DNA of 42,713 nucleotides from an uncultured Pelagibacteraceae bacterium (GCA_902611465.1 CACLZS010000011.1:1-42713); one strand, 5' to 3'. Shown: positions 33,418 through 42,342, counted from the first letter of the stretch. Numbers and translations: made by a program. The notes: generated by a model from the sequence alone, not told the origin.

Positions 33418-34305
33418 ATGACTGTACTCGTAGATAAAAATAGTAAGATAATAATCCAAGGTTTTACTGGTAAAATGGGCTCTTTTCATGCAGATGAGAT
33501 GATAAAATACGGCTCAAATGTAGTTGGTGGAGTAACACCAGGAAAGGGAGGCTCAAAGCATTTAGATTTACCGGTATTCAATACAGTTAAAGATGCTGTT
33601 AATGAAACAGGAGCCGACGCTTCAATTTTATTTGTACCCCCAGCTTTTGCAGCCGACTCTGCGATGGAAGCAGCAGATGCTGGAATAAAAATATGTGTAG
33701 CAATAGTTGATGGAATACCTTCTCACGACATGATCAGAATAAAAAGGTATATGAGAAGATATACTAAAAGTTCTAAAATGACATTAGTTGGGCCAAACTG
33801 TGCTGGAATTATTAGCCCTGGAAAATCAATGTTGGGAATAATGCCAGGACATATTTATAAAGAAGGAAGAGTTGGAATTATAAGTAGATCAGGTACTTTA
33901 GGTTATGAAGCTGCACAGCAACTGAAAAATTTAAATATTGGAGTTTCAACAAGTGTTGGTATTGGAGGAGATCCAATAAATGGAAGCTCATTTAGGGATA
34001 TTATAGAAAAGTTTGAAACAGATGATGAAACAGACTTAATTTTAATGATAGGTGAAATTGGTGGTCCACAAGAAGTTGCTGCAGGTGAATTCGCAAAAGA
34101 AAATATGAAAAAACCAGTTGTAGCCTACATAGCTGGTCTGACGGCTCCAAAAGGTAGAGTGATGGGGCATGCAGGTGCAATAGTCTCAGCCTATGGGGAA
34201 AGTGCAATTGAAAAAGTTGAAATTTTAAAAGAGTGTGGAATTACAATTTCCAAAAATCCATCTGTTATGGGTGATACAGTAAAATCGGTTCTAGAAAAAA
34301 TATAA
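33418..34305 (+). CDS. mtkB: Malate-CoA ligase (malate thiokinase) alpha subunit
   Basis: A 295-residue CoA-binding and phosphohistidine subunit. IIIQGFTGKMGSFHADEM at residues 11-28 is the CoA-binding Rossmann start. GPNCAGIISPGKSMLGIMPGHIY near residue 123 follows. GRVGIISRSGTLGYEAAQQL precedes TSVGIGGDPINGSSF, and GRVMGHAGAIVS near residue 240 carries the phosphorylated histidine. IKRYMRRYTK is a loop seen in MtkB, not in most SucD proteins. Pairs with mtkA, 3 bases upstream. Confidence 0.85.
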   Translation: MTVLVDKNSKIIIQGFTGKMGSFHADEMIKYGSNVVGGVTPGKGGSKHLDLPVFNTVKDAVNETGADASILFVPPAFAADSAMEAADAGIKICVAIVDGIPSHDMIRIKRYMRRYTKSSKMTLVGPNCAGIISPGKSMLGIMPGHIYKEGRVGIISRSGTLGYEAAQQLKNLNIGVSTSVGIGGDPINGSSFRDIIEKFETDDETDLILMIGEIGGPQEVAAGEFAKENMKKPVVAYIAGLTAPKGRVMGHAGAIVSAYGESAIEKVEILKECGITISKNPSVMGDTVKSVLEKI

Positions 34306-34307
34306 TT

Positions 34308-34673
34308 ATGAGTTACGATGATAATAATATATTTGCAAAAATATTAAGAAAAGAGATACCTTGTAATAAAATTTATGAGGACGAATTTGTTTTATCCTTT
34401 CATGATATAAATCCTCAAAAAAAAATTCATGCTTTAGTAATTCCAAAAGGAAAATATGTTGACTTAGACGATTTTAGTCAAAACGCTTCTCCTGAGGAAA
34501 TGGTTGGATTATTAAAAGGTATAAATATTGTTGCAAAGAAATTAAATATATCTGTTGATACAGGTAAGGGATATAGAGCTCTAGCAAATATAAGTGAGGA
34601 TGGAGGACAAGAAGTTCCACATTTGCATTTTCATTTATTTGGTGGAGAGAAAATTGGTAAAATGGTCTCGTGA
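34308..34673 (+). CDS. HIT-family nucleotide-binding protein (HinT type)
   Basis: A 121-residue histidine-triad hydrolase. NNIFAKILRKEIPCNKIYEDE opens the protein, FHDINPQKKIHALVIPKGKY follows, and the triad is VPHLHFHLFGGEK near residue 104, with the nucleophilic middle histidine. HinT proteins cleave adenosine phosphoramidates and adenylated lysine. It follows mtkB by 2 bases and overlaps the GNAT gene by 4, so it travels with the metabolic operon without an obvious biochemical link. Confidence 0.92.
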   Translation: MSYDDNNIFAKILRKEIPCNKIYEDEFVLSFHDINPQKKIHALVIPKGKYVDLDDFSQNASPEEMVGLLKGINIVAKKLNISVDTGKGYRALANISEDGGQEVPHLHFHLFGGEKIGKMVS

Positions 34674-35182
34674 AAATTAATGTAGACAGAAGTTTCTTAG
34701 AAATAAAAACAATAGAAAATCTAAACCAATCAAAGAGACCTGGACCAAACTTTAAAATTATTGAAGTAGACCCACCAGATTTTCAATTAAACAAGTTTTT
34801 TTACAAACAAATTGGAAGAAATCATAGATGGATAGATAGATTAGCATGGACAGATAAAAAATGGATTCAGTATGTTGAGAATCCAAGAATAAAAACCTTT
34901 ATTTTAAAGGATAATAACAACTTAGCTGGATATTATGAAACTATCCGAGATCTCGATAAAGATCATTGCGAAATTGCATATTTTGGAATTTTAGAAGAAT
35001 ATATTGGAAAAAAGTGTGGTGGCTATTTACTCTCAGACGCTATTAAAAGGTTATTCGAGGAAGGAATATCAAGAGTATGGCTACATACTTGTTCACTCGA
35101 TCATAAAAATGCAATTAAAAATTATTTAGCTAGAGGAATGAAGGTATTTAAATCTGAAAAGATAAATGTTGATTTTAATTAG
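34670..35182 (+). CDS. GNAT-family N-acetyltransferase
   Basis: A 170-residue acyltransferase. The acetyl-CoA loop is EEYIGKKCGGYLLSDAIKRLF near residue 114 (form x-G-K-K-x-G-G), preceded by strand CEIAYFGIL and followed by SRVWLHTCSLDHKNAIKNYLARGM, the motif B helix typical of GNATs. The N-terminal half includes FYKQIGRNHRWIDRLAW, a Trp-rich segment seen in a subgroup of alphaproteobacterial GNATs. Substrate unknown. The start is GTG at 34670, overlapping the HIT stop (GTGA). The 3' end overlaps convergent lolA by 8 bases. Confidence 0.82.
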   Translation: MKINVDRSFLEIKTIENLNQSKRPGPNFKIIEVDPPDFQLNKFFYKQIGRNHRWIDRLAWTDKKWIQYVENPRIKTFILKDNNNLAGYYETIRDLDKDHCEIAYFGILEEYIGKKCGGYLLSDAIKRLFEEGISRVWLHTCSLDHKNAIKNYLARGMKVFKSEKINVDFN

Positions 35183-35735
35183 TATACTTTTGTATTGAGA
35201 ATATTTTCTCTTCAACGTCAATATTAATATTAATATCACTTAAAAAAGTTTGTATTAGATTTTGATAGATATCTTTAGTTTCCCAACCTATTAAATCTAA
35301 ACTTACTTTATCGAAAAAAACCCTAATTAAATTACTTTCATGTTCAAAATTAAAGACATAATAAAAAGGATAATTTTTATCATCATCTGCTTCTTTCATT
35401 TTTGAAATTAAAAAATTTTTATCAAGTATAAAATTTAAAGGTGTTTTATCTAGTGGATATCTATAGTGATTCGGGATTTTATCCGAATTAATAACTAGGG
35501 ATCTACCATTTGAAACGAGTATCTTATTATAAATGTCATAATATTTACAAAATATTTTCTTAGGATATAAAATTATACATTCACCTTTCTCAATATTATT
35601 ATTATTAATCCTCTGAGTAAATTTGAATTGTAAAGAACTTATATTTTCAAAGTGATTTATAATTTTCTGATTTGAAGAGCTGTGTGAGTTAGTATTAAAA
35701 AAAAAAATAAATAAAAAAATTATATATTTTTTCAT
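35175..35735 (-). CDS. lolA: LolA-like periplasmic lipoprotein carrier
   Basis: A 186-residue secreted protein. The signal peptide MKKYIIFLFIFFFNTNSHS is followed by INHFENISSLQFKFTQ, the typical LolA start (I-x-x-L-x-x-F-x-Q). GECIILYPKKIFCKYYD and NDSGRSL-like VSNGRSLVI fit the half-barrel strands, and DKVSLDLIGWETKD is the family strand near the C-terminus. LolA ferries lipoproteins across the periplasm to the outer membrane. The call is supported by position directly after ftsK, the common alphaproteobacterial order. The start overlaps ftsK by 4 bases. Confidence 0.83.
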   Translation of the reverse strand: MKKYIIFLFIFFFNTNSHSSSNQKIINHFENISSLQFKFTQRINNNNIEKGECIILYPKKIFCKYYDIYNKILVSNGRSLVINSDKIPNHYRYPLDKTPLNFILDKNFLISKMKEADDDKNYPFYYVFNFEHESNLIRVFFDKVSLDLIGWETKDIYQNLIQTFLSDININIDVEEKIFSIQKYTN

Positions 35736-37819
35736 TTGAGCACTTCTCTTTTACCAACATGATTGGCTTGGCTCACCTCTCCATTTGCCTCCATTTGATC
35801 AATTATTCTGGCTGCTCTATTGTAACCAATTTGTAATTTTCTTTGTAAAAAAGAGGTTGAAGCTTTCTTTTCAGATTTTACTATTTCAAGAGCAGTATTA
35901 TATAATTCATCTAAATTTTCATCATTGTTTGAATCACTGTTAGTTTCCTTCGCATCGACAAAATTAAGAATTTCATCTACATAGTCTGGTTCAGCTTGAT
36001 TTCTTAAAAAATTATTAATTTTTTCAATTTCTCCTTCTGATACAAATGGTGCATGAATTCTAGTCATTCTGTTTGCAGAGGTCATATAAAGCATGTCACC
36101 TTTTCCAAGTAGTTGCTCAGCACCTTGTTCACCAAGTATAGTTCTACTATCAATTTTTGAGGTAACTTGAAATGATATCCTAGTTGGAAAGTTAGCTTTT
36201 ATTGTTCCTGTTATCACATCAACACTCGGTCTTTGTGTTGCCATTATAATATGAATTCCAGCAGCTCTTGCCATTTGGGAAAGTTTTTGTATGTAGTTCT
36301 CTATATCTTTTCCAGCAACTAGCATTAAATCTGACATTTCATCAACAATTACAACAATATAAGGCATAGAAATTTTATGTTTTTCGTTATATCCGTCAAT
36401 ATTTCTTACTCCAACTTTGGTCATCAATTTGTATCTATTTTCCATTTCTTTAACTACCCACCCTAAAACTGAAGCAGCTTTTTTTGCCTCTGTAATTACT
36501 GGACACAGCAAATGTGGGATTCCTTCATAAGTTGATAATTCTAACATTTTAGGATCGATTAATATAAATTTACATTTTTCAGGTGAGTGTTTGTATAAAA
36601 GGGATAAAATGATTGTATTAATACAAACTGATTTACCAGAACCAGTTGTACCAGCTATAAGCAAATGAGGCATACTACTTAAATCACCAGTTATTGGCAA
36701 TCCAGAAATACTCTTACCGAGAGCAATAGGAAGTTTTATGTCTTTCTTTTTATAATTTGAATCAGAAATTATCTCACTCAAGAAAACATTCTCTCTTTGA
36801 GGTTTAGGTAATTCAATCCCAATAGTATTGCTGCCAGGAATTGTTGCAATTCTAGCAGACTCTGAACTAGTATTTCTAGCAATATCCTCAGAGAGATTAA
36901 TTATTTTTGACACTTTAACACCAGGAGCAGGTTCAAACTCATATAATGTAACGACAGGACCTTGACTTACTTTTTTAACCTCTCCCTCTACTCCAAAATC
37001 TAATAAAATTTTTTCTAAAGTTTTTTCATCAATTTTATTTTCTGATAAATTTTTATCTTTTTTTAAAGGATTTTTTAGAAATTCTAAGGTAGGTAATTTA
37101 TATTTAGTAACTTTTTTTTCTGAATTTAATATATTAGTATCAAATGAGAAGTTTTCTTGAACTCGTGTTTCATTATTCATAAATTGAGCTTCATCTAATA
37201 TATTATCATCAACACTCTCAACAACTCCTTTAGTTGATATTTTTTTAGATTTACTAAAAATTGTTAGAAGAAATTTTAGATATCTAAACTTGAAATTTAC
37301 ACTTAGAAGGAAAAATAATGATATTAAAAAAATTAAAACTATATAACTAATTTGGTAATTTAAGTTTATTAAATTTACAAGGAAGGATTCTATAAATAAA
37401 TTACCTATAAATCCATTATTTCCATTAATTGAAAGCCAGTAAGTTTCAGTATGGAAAACAGTAAAGAATAATGTTCCTATTATCGAATACAAGATTATAA
37501 AAAATAAACTTTCAATAATATATAAAATTTTTTTATCAATTATTATGGATAGAGATATAAAAAAAAAAGAAATTGGTATTAGTAATGATATCAAACCGAT
37601 TGATTGATATAAAATATCAGAGGCATAGCTACCTTTTGCGCCTAGTAAATTCTTAATTTCTGTATTCTCTGGAAAAATAAAGTTAGGATCTTCAGGAGAG
37701 TAGCTTATTAATGACACTAGAAGTAAAATAGACAGACATAATATAGATAAACCTATTAGTTCAGATAATCTTTTAAAGAGAAAACTAGTTGTATTATCTA
37801 CTAAATTTTTAATTTTCAT
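35732..37819 (-). CDS. ftsK: DNA translocase FtsK
   Basis: A 695-residue septal DNA pump for chromosome dimer resolution. Residues 1-180 hold about four membrane helices (LSILCLSILLLVSLIS, IGLISLLIPISFFFISLSI, FIILYSIIGTLFFTVF, ISYIVLIFLISLFFLL). A short linker leads to the motor: GVKVSKIINLSEDIAR, Walker A IAGTTGSGKSVCIN near residue 392 and Walker B VVIVDEMSDLML. The C-terminal gamma winged helix (FLQRKLQIGYNRAARIIDQME) reads polar KOPS sequences. The linker is much shorter than in E. coli, as in other alphaproteobacteria. Confidence 0.96.
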   Translation of the reverse strand: MKIKNLVDNTTSFLFKRLSELIGLSILCLSILLLVSLISYSPEDPNFIFPENTEIKNLLGAKGSYASDILYQSIGLISLLIPISFFFISLSIIIDKKILYIIESLFFIILYSIIGTLFFTVFHTETYWLSINGNNGFIGNLFIESFLVNLINLNYQISYIVLIFLISLFFLLSVNFKFRYLKFLLTIFSKSKKISTKGVVESVDDNILDEAQFMNNETRVQENFSFDTNILNSEKKVTKYKLPTLEFLKNPLKKDKNLSENKIDEKTLEKILLDFGVEGEVKKVSQGPVVTLYEFEPAPGVKVSKIINLSEDIARNTSSESARIATIPGSNTIGIELPKPQRENVFLSEIISDSNYKKKDIKLPIALGKSISGLPITGDLSSMPHLLIAGTTGSGKSVCINTIILSLLYKHSPEKCKFILIDPKMLELSTYEGIPHLLCPVITEAKKAASVLGWVVKEMENRYKLMTKVGVRNIDGYNEKHKISMPYIVVIVDEMSDLMLVAGKDIENYIQKLSQMARAAGIHIIMATQRPSVDVITGTIKANFPTRISFQVTSKIDSRTILGEQGAEQLLGKGDMLYMTSANRMTRIHAPFVSEGEIEKINNFLRNQAEPDYVDEILNFVDAKETNSDSNNDENLDELYNTALEIVKSEKKASTSFLQRKLQIGYNRAARIIDQMEANGEVSQANHVGKREVLK

Positions 37820-37882
37820 TTTGTTATTAATGATTTGTCACTTTGTATCATTTAATTTTTGTTGGTAAAATTAAATAATATT

Positions 37883-38944
37883 ATGAATATTTGTCTATTA
37901 GGAAATAACTTAACTAATCTAGTTCTAGCAAACATATTACTAAAAAAAAAGATCAATGTTGATATCATCTCTCAATCCAAACCATCTTTATTTACAAATA
38001 CTATCAGAACAATTGCAATCTCAAACGAAAATTACGAATTTTTAAGGCAAAATATTAAAGGCTTTTCAAACTTTGGCTGGCCAACAGAAAAAATTAAAAT
38101 TTATTCAGCTAAAAATAAATCGTCTGAGTTATTTGAGTTCAAAAATAAAAACCAAAGTAATTTTTTTTTATTAAAATACAGTGTGCTTTATAATTTGATG
38201 AAAAGAAATAAATCTTTAAAATTTATATATCTTAAAAATTATAATCTCAATGATATTAAAAAACGAGACTATAATTTAATTATTAACTCTGAACAAAATA
38301 ATCCAATAACAAAAAAATATTTTCAAAAAAAAATAGAAAAAAATTATAAATCTTTAGCTCACACAGCAATAATAGATCATAAAAGAATTGAAAATAAAAT
38401 TGCCCTTCAAATTTTTACAAAAAATGGTCCTTTGGCATTTCTACCTTTATCTAATAATCAAACTTCAATTGTGTTTTCAAATAACTCTACAAAATCAATT
38501 GATAAATTAAGTTTTCTTCAAATAATTAATAAGTATAATCATCATTATAAAATAAAAAAAATTAGTGAAGTTGAGTCTGTGGGTATCAAGTTTTTAGTAC
38601 TACGAGAATATTTTTTTAAAAATATTTTGTCTTTTGGAGATTTAATACACAAAGTTCATCCGTTAGCAGGACAAGGATTTAATATGACTATCAGAGATAT
38701 CAAATCGCTGTCTAATATTTTAGATGAATATATTATGCTAGGAATCGACGATGGAGAAATAATTGCTGAAAAATTTCAAAAAATTAATAAGCACATAAAT
38801 TTCATGTATGGATTTGGAATTGATGCTATAAATTCTTTTTTCAAATTTGATAGCAAATTACAAAATAATTTATCAAGACCAATATTTAAAATTTTAAAGG
38901 GAAACAAATTTTTAAATAAATATGCAACATTCTTGTCAAACTAG
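37883..38944 (+). CDS. UbiH/Coq6-family FAD monooxygenase-like protein, degenerate nucleotide motif
   Basis: A 353-residue protein related to the ubiquinone-ring hydroxylases. The C-terminal flavin motif is well kept: FGDLIHKVHPLAGQGFNMTIRDI near residue 252 matches the UbiH/UbiF/VisC DG-type signature GDAAHxxxPxxGQGxN. GPLAFLPLSNNQTSIVFS is also typical. The N-terminal Rossmann loop, normally GGGPAGL, reads CLLGNNLTNLVLAN, keeping one of three glycines. Proteins of this type near ftsK in alphaproteobacteria include UbiL. It may be a divergent hydroxylase or a non-catalytic relative. The open frame extends to a TTG at 37859; the ATG at 37883 is chosen because the Rossmann strand begins there. 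Confidence 0.7.
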   Translation: MNICLLGNNLTNLVLANILLKKKINVDIISQSKPSLFTNTIRTIAISNENYEFLRQNIKGFSNFGWPTEKIKIYSAKNKSSELFEFKNKNQSNFFLLKYSVLYNLMKRNKSLKFIYLKNYNLNDIKKRDYNLIINSEQNNPITKKYFQKKIEKNYKSLAHTAIIDHKRIENKIALQIFTKNGPLAFLPLSNNQTSIVFSNNSTKSIDKLSFLQIINKYNHHYKIKKISEVESVGIKFLVLREYFFKNILSFGDLIHKVHPLAGQGFNMTIRDIKSLSNILDEYIMLGIDDGEIIAEKFQKINKHINFMYGFGIDAINSFFKFDSKLQNNLSRPIFKILKGNKFLNKYATFLSN

Positions 38945-38957
38945 CTTTTGTTATTAA

Positions 38958-39599
38958 TCACTGTAAGGTTTTGTTATTAAAGTTATCTAAAATATAGGTA
39001 TTTAGAATTTCTTCTAACTTTTCTTTTCTATTATTTAGATCTTTACTTTCAAGTAAGACTTGTTTTTCCTCAAGTGAAAAAGGAGAGGCCATTGATAGCG
39101 TATTTATTGTTTGATCAAGACTTTGTTTTTCAATCTCTTTCCAATTTATTTCGTATCCTTGCTTTTTAAATAATCCCTTTAAATTTTGAAATATTAGTTT
39201 TAGGTCTGAAAACTTAATTTCATTAGTTTTTTCAACCAAATCTGTTGAAAAATCATCATATTTAACATTACATTCTCTGTACAAATTGCCGTTGTCGATT
39301 TCCTCTACTATCTTGAATCTGCATATTCCATTCAGAATTATTAAATATCGTCCATCATCAGTTTCATTAAAACTAGTAATTTTTCCTGCACACCCAATAT
39401 TATGTAGATCAGGTTTTTTTAACTCACCAGTTTTTTTTGGTTGAATCATGCCAATAATTCGGTTGCTTTTCATACTTTGATCCACCATTTCAATATATCT
39501 TGGTTCAAAAATGTTCAATGGCACTGTTGTGCGAGGAAATATTATAAAGTTAGATAGAGGAAAAACCGGTAATATGTTTGGAAGATCTTCTTTTTTCAT
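38958..39599 (-). CDS. Stand-alone LON substrate-binding-domain protein
   Basis: A 213-residue protein holding only the N-terminal domain of Lon (LON/PUA-like), without ATPase or protease parts. ILPVFPLSNFIIFPRTTVPLNIFEPRYIEMV near residue 8 is the defining segment; IGMIQPKKTGELKKPDLHNIGCAGKI and GRYLIILNGICRFKI follow, then a helical C-terminus. Such proteins are common in alphaproteobacteria; a role in substrate capture is guessed from Lon. The frame is open to ATG 39635, adding 12 hydrophobic residues; the ATG at 39599 matches the family start better and avoids overlapping the divergent TPR-sulfotransferase. Confidence 0.84.
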   Translation of the reverse strand: MKKEDLPNILPVFPLSNFIIFPRTTVPLNIFEPRYIEMVDQSMKSNRIIGMIQPKKTGELKKPDLHNIGCAGKITSFNETDDGRYLIILNGICRFKIVEEIDNGNLYRECNVKYDDFSTDLVEKTNEIKFSDLKLIFQNLKGLFKKQGYEINWKEIEKQSLDQTINTLSMASPFSLEEKQVLLESKDLNNRKEKLEEILNTYILDNFNNKTLQ

Positions 39600-39625
39600 A
39601 ATAATTAAAATATAACATAAAAATA

Positions 39626-41263
39626 ATGAATTCAAACAATTTAGATAAAAATAATATATTAAATTTATACAAAGAAAAAAAATATAATAGTTTTATTAAG
39701 TCAGGATTAAAATTATTAAAAAAAAACCCTAAAAATTATCAATTAACATATTTGATAGGTTTATCTTATGTAAATCTTCAAAATTATGCAGAGGCAGAAA
39801 AGTATTTTGATAAATTATTATATGTTCAAAAAAAGCCAGAGATTTTTTTTATACAAGCAAATATTCATAAGCAATTAAAAAAGTATGACAGTGCAATAAG
39901 TTATTTTGAAAAAGCAATTCAACTAAACCCAAACTTTTCTGAAGCATATAATAATTTAGGAAACACAAAAAAGCGTATAGGTAAAATTGATGAAGCAATA
40001 TTTTGTTTTGAGAAAGCTATTCAATTAAAAGAGAATAATATCGAAGCATATCTAAATCTAGCAAATATATATAAAGAAAATAAACATTTTAATAAACTAA
40101 TTAAAGTTTATGAAAAAATATTAAGTTTTAATCAAAACGATTTAAAAACTTTATATAATTTAGGTAGTGCCTATTTATTTTTAGGCAATATATCTAAGGG
40201 AAAATATTATTTTGAAAAAATTATTAAAATTAATAGCAATCATATTCCAAGCTATAGAAATTACATATCAGTTACTAAAATAACAAAAAAAAATGAAATA
40301 TTTAAAAAATTAGAGCTTTTAAGTGAAGATATTTTTTCAGATAATGATAAAATTTTGTTTTATGATGCACTAAGTAAAGGATATTTTGATCAAGATAATG
40401 ATGAATTAGCATTTAAATATTTAGAAAAATCAAATTCCCTAAAAAAGAAAAATTCAAAATTTTCTTTTGAAAAAGCAGAGATAGAATTCAAAGATACAAA
40501 AACTTTTTTTGAGAAAATTGATAACATTGATATTAATTATAAAGATATATTAAAAAGTAGACCAATTTTTATAATTGGAATGCCAAGATCTGGCACTACA
40601 CTTATAGAACAGATATTGTCTAGTCACTCACAAATTTATGGAGCTGGAGAGCTAGATTTTTTGCCTAAAATTATAGATAAGCTAGGTATAAAAAAGCCTA
40701 CTAATCTAGAGAGTTTTTTTACAGAGATGAGAAACTCATATTATGATCAAATTAAAAAAATTTCTGATGACAATTATATAATAGATAAATTACCAGCAAA
40801 TTATAAATGGGTTGGGTTTATAATTAATGCTTTTCCAGAGTCAAAAATTATACATATTGAGAGAAATCCTATGGCTGTATGTTGGTCTAATTACAAAACA
40901 TCATTTGTCGATAGTGGTATGGATTTTAATTTAACTCAGCAAGATATAGCTAAATATTACTCACTATACTTAGATACGATAAATTTTTGGAAAGCAAAAT
41001 ATGCAAAAAATATATTTGATGTTAATTATGAGAATTTTGTTAATGATTTTGAAACCAATTCTAAGGAAATTTTAAATTTTTTAGATTTAAAATGGGAAGA
41101 TGAGATAAAAAATTATAATAAAAATATGAGACCTGTAACAACTGCGTCTTTTCAACAAGTTAGGGAGGGTATAAAAAAAAATACTTCTATGTCTTGGAAA
41201 AAGTATAGCAATTATTTAACGCCTATGCAGGAAACTCTCAACAATATGAATATAAAGTTTTAA
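39626..41263 (+). CDS. TPR-repeat sulfotransferase
   Basis: A 545-residue fusion. Residues about 15-235 contain TPR helices such as NFSEAYNNLGNTKKRIGKID and NNIEAYLNLANIYKEN at 34-residue spacing. Residues about 310-540 form a Sulfotransfer domain: the PAPS 5'-loop RPIFIIGMPRSGTTLIEQIL near residue 311, then GAGELDFLPKI, ADIDKLP-like IIDKLPANYKWVGFI, and the 3'-phosphate motif IIHIERNPMAVCWSNYKTSF near residue 409. NYENFVNDFETNSKEIL and a RxGI-type PVTTASFQQVREGI region end the domain. TPRs probably dock a protein or glycan partner. The acceptor is unknown. It starts 26 bases after the divergent LON gene, and a paralogue follows after 9 bases. Confidence 0.87.
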   Translation: MNSNNLDKNNILNLYKEKKYNSFIKSGLKLLKKNPKNYQLTYLIGLSYVNLQNYAEAEKYFDKLLYVQKKPEIFFIQANIHKQLKKYDSAISYFEKAIQLNPNFSEAYNNLGNTKKRIGKIDEAIFCFEKAIQLKENNIEAYLNLANIYKENKHFNKLIKVYEKILSFNQNDLKTLYNLGSAYLFLGNISKGKYYFEKIIKINSNHIPSYRNYISVTKITKKNEIFKKLELLSEDIFSDNDKILFYDALSKGYFDQDNDELAFKYLEKSNSLKKKNSKFSFEKAEIEFKDTKTFFEKIDNIDINYKDILKSRPIFIIGMPRSGTTLIEQILSSHSQIYGAGELDFLPKIIDKLGIKKPTNLESFFTEMRNSYYDQIKKISDDNYIIDKLPANYKWVGFIINAFPESKIIHIERNPMAVCWSNYKTSFVDSGMDFNLTQQDIAKYYSLYLDTINFWKAKYAKNIFDVNYENFVNDFETNSKEILNFLDLKWEDEIKNYNKNMRPVTTASFQQVREGIKKNTSMSWKKYSNYLTPMQETLNNMNIKF

Positions 41264-41272
41264 TAAATATTT

Positions 41273-42331
41273 ATGAATTTAGATCCAGTAAAAAAATTAA
41301 TGTATGAACAAGATTTTACTGCAGCTGAAAAACTTTTACAAAAAGGATTAAAAACAGAGAAAGACAAGTTTATGATTTTTTATTTTTTAGGACTTGTACA
41401 TTTTGAATTGAGAAACTTAGATAAGAGTATTCAATTTTTTGAAAAGTCTTTAAATTTAAGACCTAATAATATCTCAGTATATATTAAATTAGCAGTTTTA
41501 TATCAAACAATGGGTGATACAGAATCATCAAAAAATAATTATTTAAAATCTATTGAGTTGGATAGTAATCAGATAAGAAGTTATTACGGTTTATATCAGC
41601 TAAAGCCGAAATTACTTAAAGATGAGTATTACGATAAGATAAGGGATATTTCACTTCACGCAAAAGAGAATTCAACAGATCTTGCAATAAGTAAATTTTT
41701 ACTTTCAAAGTTTGAAATAATTAAAAAAAATTTAAAAAAAGAACTAGCATTATTACAAGATGCTCATGAAACAATTTTTAATGCAAATTTACAGTACAAC
41801 AGAGAGTCTGATTTTTATTATAAAAAAATTATGCAAAAGTTCCACAATAAAATTGAATATTTGAATTTAGATAATTCGGATAAACAAAAATATACAAAAC
41901 CAATTTTTATTATTGGTCTTCCAAGAACTGGATCCACCCTAATTGAAAGTATTATTTCAACTGCTAACAACAATTATTTATCTTTTGGAGAAAGCTCTTT
42001 TTTTCACATGGGTATCTTGGAACAAATAAAAAAAAAAAATCTTTTTAACAATGAAAACTACTTTAGTGTAAACAATATTGAACTAAATCTGAAAGAATTA
42101 AAAGAATATTTGTACAAAAGATACTCACAATTTAGCTCCTCAGATAATGAAAATGAAAAAGAAATTATTGATAAATCACTAGACAACTTTTTTAATATTG
42201 AAACAATATTAAAGGTTTTTCCAAATGCAAAAATCATAAATTCCACAAGAAATATTTTTAGCAATTTTGGAGCGGGCAATGGGACTCGAACCCACGACCT
42301 TCTCGTTGGCAACGAGACGCTCTACCACTGA
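41273..42331 (+). pseudogene. TPR-sulfotransferase truncated at the tRNA-Gly gene
   Basis: A paralogue of the preceding gene with TPR helices (DKFMIFYFLGLVHFELRNLD and following) up to about residue 110 and a sulfotransferase domain starting KPIFIIGLPRTGSTLIESII near residue 209. The GESSFF and IIDKSLDNFF segments follow, and the 3'-phosphate motif begins as KIINSTRNIFSNF near residue 320. Homology ends there: from 42268 the frame runs antisense through tRNA-Gly and stops inside it, giving the meaningless tail GAGNGTRTHDLLVGNETLYH. About 110-130 C-terminal residues of the fold, including the post-motif strand and terminal helices, are missing. The rest of the gene is otherwise intact, with no frameshift, which suggests a recent truncation. 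Confidence 0.78.
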
Positions 42332-42342
42332 GCTATGCCCGC
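42268..42342 (-). tRNA. tRNA-Gly (anticodon GCC)
   Basis: Read on the minus strand, the acceptor arm GCGGGCA pairs with TGCCCGC, the D arm is AGCTCAGTGGTAGAGC, the anticodon stem TCTCG/CGAGA encloses the loop TTGCCAA (anticodon GCC), and the T loop is GGTTCGAGTCC. The 3' CCA is encoded (42270-42268) after discriminator T. It decodes GGC and GGU. The 3' end abuts the truncated TPR-sulfotransferase with no spacer; tRNA 3' ends are common integration sites. The only tRNA gene in the window. Confidence 0.96.

Noticed and set aside
42058..42312. 84-codon minus-strand open frame starting MPTRRSWVRVPLPAP
   Set aside because: This is the well-known false peptide produced by translating the sense strand of a tRNA; it starts inside tRNA-Gly and continues antisense to the sulfotransferase.
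42268..42331. The tail GAGNGTRTHDLLVGNETLYH as a real C-terminus of the truncated sulfotransferase
   Set aside because: It is the antisense translation of tRNA-Gly, a familiar artefact, and not protein-coding sequence.
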